64,000 nucleotides of DNA from Cloeon dipterum (Eukaryota > Arthropoda > Insecta > Ephemeroptera > Baetidae). Under the pieces are notes generated by a model. It saw nothing but the letters and a program-made list of their open reading frames with translations, made no database searches and was not told the DNA's origin. Shown here in pieces: positions 60,501-64,000 of this stretch; the first letter of the stretch is position 1, and every line of letters starts with the position of its first letter. The translations under genes were made by a program, and so were the position numbers. Where the stretch lies: NCBI RefSeq assembly GCF_949628265.1, contig NC_088790.1, positions 11,288,545 to 11,352,544 on the forward strand, read 5' to 3'.

Positions 60501-63500
60501 AAATAATGGCTCAGAGGTGGATTCCATCATTTTATCAAGCTTTGTTAATATCTGTAAATGTTTTTTCATAAATGATGGGAGTTGGTGAATTAAAAATGGG
60601 CTGGATTTTTTAAAGGCTCAGGTAAGTGTTATTTGGCCTGCTCTCATCAGCTTTCACCCTCTTAAAATGAACACGAATCATGCCACCATTGAAATCCCCC
60701 AAAACAGCAAAAATATTTACCTCTTACTCATCAGATTTGACTTATTAGTTTGTGGCGAAATTATTGAATTCCTGTAGTCTTTCCTAAAGTAAACCACGTA
60801 CAGTGGTAGGAATAGAAATACTTTGATTTGTCGATTTACCAATTTTTGGAGATATTTTCAGTTTCAAAATTAATTGAAAAATACAGCTCTTGCTCAATTT
60901 CTACACAATTTGGTTATTGTTTAATGAGACGAATAGATCGGTGGGTGGGTAGTTTTTTAAGTTCCGGCGAGACCATAGTGAACAAAAAGGGTTCAAGAAA
61001 ACAAGAAAAAGCAAAAAATATCACTTTTTTCATCACATTGAATGAATGATGAATGATTCATTTCCTTTCATCAGATCGATCAAAAGTTTAAAAGTATAAC
61101 CAGAAAAGTTTTGCTAGAGGTAGTCAAAGCAAAATCCTGCAAATTGTAGATTCCACGAATTTCCCTCGTTCCAAACTTTGTGCAAAAACGGAAGTTTCCC
61201 GTCAAGCGAAGCGGAACGAGAAACTTTTGCTGTGTATATGAAAAGGACTGATGGACGTCAAACCTGTTCCGCGACCGGTCGAAACAAAATTGCTGTTGGA
61301 CGAGGGATGCGCGCTGCTCGGCGACGGAGGAAAAGAAGGACACGCTCGCTTTTGTGCAAGCAGATTTGTTGTGACGCGCGCTGCCAATAAACCAAATCGA
61401 TATCGATGCGTGAGCAGGGCGGGCGGACGGGCGCTTGATTGCCTCTGGATTGGCCGCTGAGCACCTGAGCGTGAACGCACCGACACATGCCCGCTCTCAT
61501 ACGCACACATATTAGTTTGCAAACGCAGCCGGCTTATTTCCCCGCGCCTTGCTAATCCACGCGTGTGCTCGTTGCCAGCTCCGAAATTAATTTTGCAGAG
61601 CGCGCGGCGGGAAACCCGCTCTGCCGGCACGTTTGTTTCCCGCTTTTCCCTGTGGGACGCTGTGCGACTTGGCACGATTTAATAACTGGGTCACGGACGT
61701 AATCGCCTGAAACGGGAGAAATCAAATCGGTGGGGTGGGTGTTAATGAAGGTGGTAATTATTGGATTGCTCAACATATCGGCACTTCAACTTTTTCTGCT
61801 AAAAGTGAAAGTCGAGGCTCATTTTTACTCACGTTAAGCAAAATCAACAGAAATTTACTCCAGTTATCAGGCTGCACTATCTAGAAAATTTTTGAAAGAG
61901 CAATAACTCATTAAAGAGTGCTGCAATTTCAAAAATTAAGTGTGCTATGGAATTCTTTCAAGCCCTGCCAAATGAGCACCAAATATAAGGTCATTGGACA
62001 AAGTTTAAAGTCATTATGGAAAATTTTCTGTTAAATTCTAAACGTTTTTTATGACTTTCAAACGTAATGGATTATTTTTTAAATGTGAGAAAACTATCTC
62101 AAGTAGTCCCAAGACTCGTGCAAACTTTTGTGAAGTTCGCAGACCGGTATTCGCTTTTGCTTTTGAGAAATTGACCGTCCGAACTTGATAAACATGCGTT
62201 TTTATTTCTGCAATTGCGCATTGGACCACCAAATCTCATGTTGTTAAGCTTCAAGTGCTAACCACTTTGATCACCATTTTTTTGTATTTACCTCGCTTTC
62301 CTAGCCAATCTTAAAAACTTTTGAGCCCCTGTGAAATAGGCAACAAGGTTGCCACATGGGTCGAATTATTGGCGACACATGCTCCAAATTTCGCAAATAA
62401 TTCAATTGAAACCTGAAGTCCTACCAAGAGGGTGTCAAAATTGTTCAGTGCATAATTATGACCTTCATTCTTCTCATCCGCACACATGTTGAATCCTATA
62501 AACAGTTAGAGAAGCTCCGTTTAGGCCTCCCGCTTGGCATGTCCGTTGTTCGTGGTTGTCTAACTCCTTAATACTGCAGGCGCTTCGCGGCGGAGCACGC
62601 GATATCCGTGTATGTGTGCTCTACGAGGAATTATAATTGGGATTCCGCCACAGCCGTAAAGCTACCTCTTAAGATTCCAACAAGTTTGTAACCGCAGTGT
62701 GTGACTTTTATGCTAACACCGTGGCTTTTCTTTGTCATCTTGGATTACCTTTTAAATTATTTTATAAATTCCCTGTTATTGTGTGAAATTATTCAGTTTT
62801 AAAGTTTTAATTCACGAAAAAACTACTGAAATATTTAGGAATATTAAAGATGTAAACTTATGCTGTAAGTAGGGTTAGTAGTATGGCTTTCCAAAAATTT
62901 GTCAAATGGTCTCTTTTTCATCGTGATCAGCAATGATTGGTGTTGATCGTTTCCCTGTAGATTCTAAATATCCTACAGCTCATGTGGTTCAAAATCTTTG
63001 TTTTACTGCTAATTCGAGGGGCCTAAATAGTTGTTCCATTGCGTAAAATATTCCTCTTTAATGTTTCACTTTTCTCTGCCTTTTTGTAAATTTTCCCCTT
63101 CTCGTGCTTAAATCAATATAAGAAAAGCTAATGGTTTCGTTGATACGTATATTTGCGGTTGAGAAAAGTTGTCCAAAGTTTGGGGTGACAGAAGAGATCA
63201 AAATTCGTGATGGAAACTTGGCGTCTTTAGACGTCGGCCTCGTTTTTCCTCTCTACATAAACGTCAGTTCGCGCCGAGGACGAAACGGCTCGGAAAATCT
63301 AAGGCGTTAATCTCACTTGCAAAACTCAATCGGCCCGACAAGCAAGTTTCTTGATCAAAAGACTCTGCCTCTCTCTTTTTTTGTGCACGACCTGGCCGCC
63401 CGCGCATGAAAACGTCGCCGAAGACGCGATCAATCAAAATCGAGGACGGAAAATTTGATTGGTCGCCGGCCCAATTAGGGACTGGCGGGTCTCGGATTCA

Positions 63501-64000
63501 ATCTGTGCCGACTGATTGTTTCGTCGCAAGGCCTGGCTCAAAAATATCGATTGGCGTGCGCGACGAGCCGCCGCCCGCTCTGCTGCCGCCGCCCGAGAGG
63601 CGAATTTGAGCGTTAATGCGGCTGCTCGCTGCATTCTGGCGGAAAAGGCTGTGAAACCTGTGGAATTGGTAACAGGTGTCTGACCGCACGGACGAACGCG
63701 TCTGAATTTGTTCCAAATCTCCGCTCCCACGCAGAGACAACACTGCCTCTCTTGTTTTCCCACTCTGACACGCGACCTCAATTCTTTCCTTTTTTACCCT
63801 TTGTTATGCGACTGCAATATCCAATGTTATTTCTGGTCAGCTGGAACAATTGAACCCGTGAGAAAATAATGCAAAGTAATGACTTTCATTGCGCATCACG
63901 CTTGTTGTTAAGCACGCTCTGGTGGCTTCGCTGACATCCCCTGACAAGGACAGAACCGCATGAATTTCACAATTTTTCCCTCTCGCCACCTACCATTTCA
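57591..64000. other. Right-end noncoding region
   Basis: No exon is supported. It contains a GC-rich inverted-repeat cluster near 58.09-58.2 kb and CpG-bearing stretches near 58.7-58.9, 60.0-60.5, 61.2-61.7 and 63.2-63.8 kb. Open frames in these overlap on both strands, as expected for CpG-rich noncoding DNA. These stretches may be promoters or enhancers of the RRxS-rich gene or of a gene further right. Confidence 0.4.
58092..58200. repeat. Nested GC-rich inverted repeats (CAGCCGC/GCGGCTG)
   Basis: Within about 100 bases, CAGCCGC is followed by several GCGGCTG or CGGCTGG copies. A second pair, CCAACTTCA and TGAAGTTGG, flanks the right half. The stretch could fold into a branched hairpin. No target duplication is evident, so assignment to a transposon class is open. 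Confidence 0.5.

Overview
The window is eukaryotic nuclear DNA, AT-rich, with multi-exon genes and GT-AG introns. Gene content points to an arthropod, most likely an insect. Six protein-coding genes are complete or nearly complete, and a seventh enters from the right and is seen only as its last two exons. As far as I recall, Drosophila lacks BIN3 and HOPX orthologues, so a non-dipteran and perhaps early-branching insect is my inference; I cannot name a species. All exon models were built by hand from splice signals, reading phase and remembered family alignments; there is no transcript evidence.

Left block (0-14 kb): a GOLGA7/Erf4-type palmitoyltransferase partner (minus) and the translational repressor GIGYF (plus, 19 coding exons) lie head to head over a promoter region at 1.57-2.8 kb. 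Two GIGYF introns carry copies of a SINE-like repeat. A third copy sits near 57 kb.

Middle block (14-36 kb): a small homeodomain-only gene resembling vertebrate HOPX (two coding exons, 6.1 kb intron, probable noncoding first exon) is followed by a sparse region. Next come a BIN3-type BAR-domain gene (minus) and transketolase (plus), again head to head. Transketolase has two alternative first coding exons. One of its introns holds a 234-bp hAT-type MITE with a perfect 8-bp target duplication.

Right block (36-64 kb): the giant autophagy scaffold blue cheese/WDFY3 (minus, about 3490 residues) converges on transketolase. Beyond it are about 3.3 kb of AT-rich spacer and then the last two coding exons of an unrecognised protein dense in RRxS-type basophilic kinase sites. 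The rest is noncoding: repeats, a second hAT-like MITE, simple repeats and CpG-bearing stretches.

No rRNA, tRNA, CRISPR or operon-like structure was seen. No self-contained undescribed system was found. The most unusual items are the HOPX-like gene, a GIGYF whose GYF domain has lost its GYF tripeptide, the transketolase exon choice, and the RRxS-rich tail.
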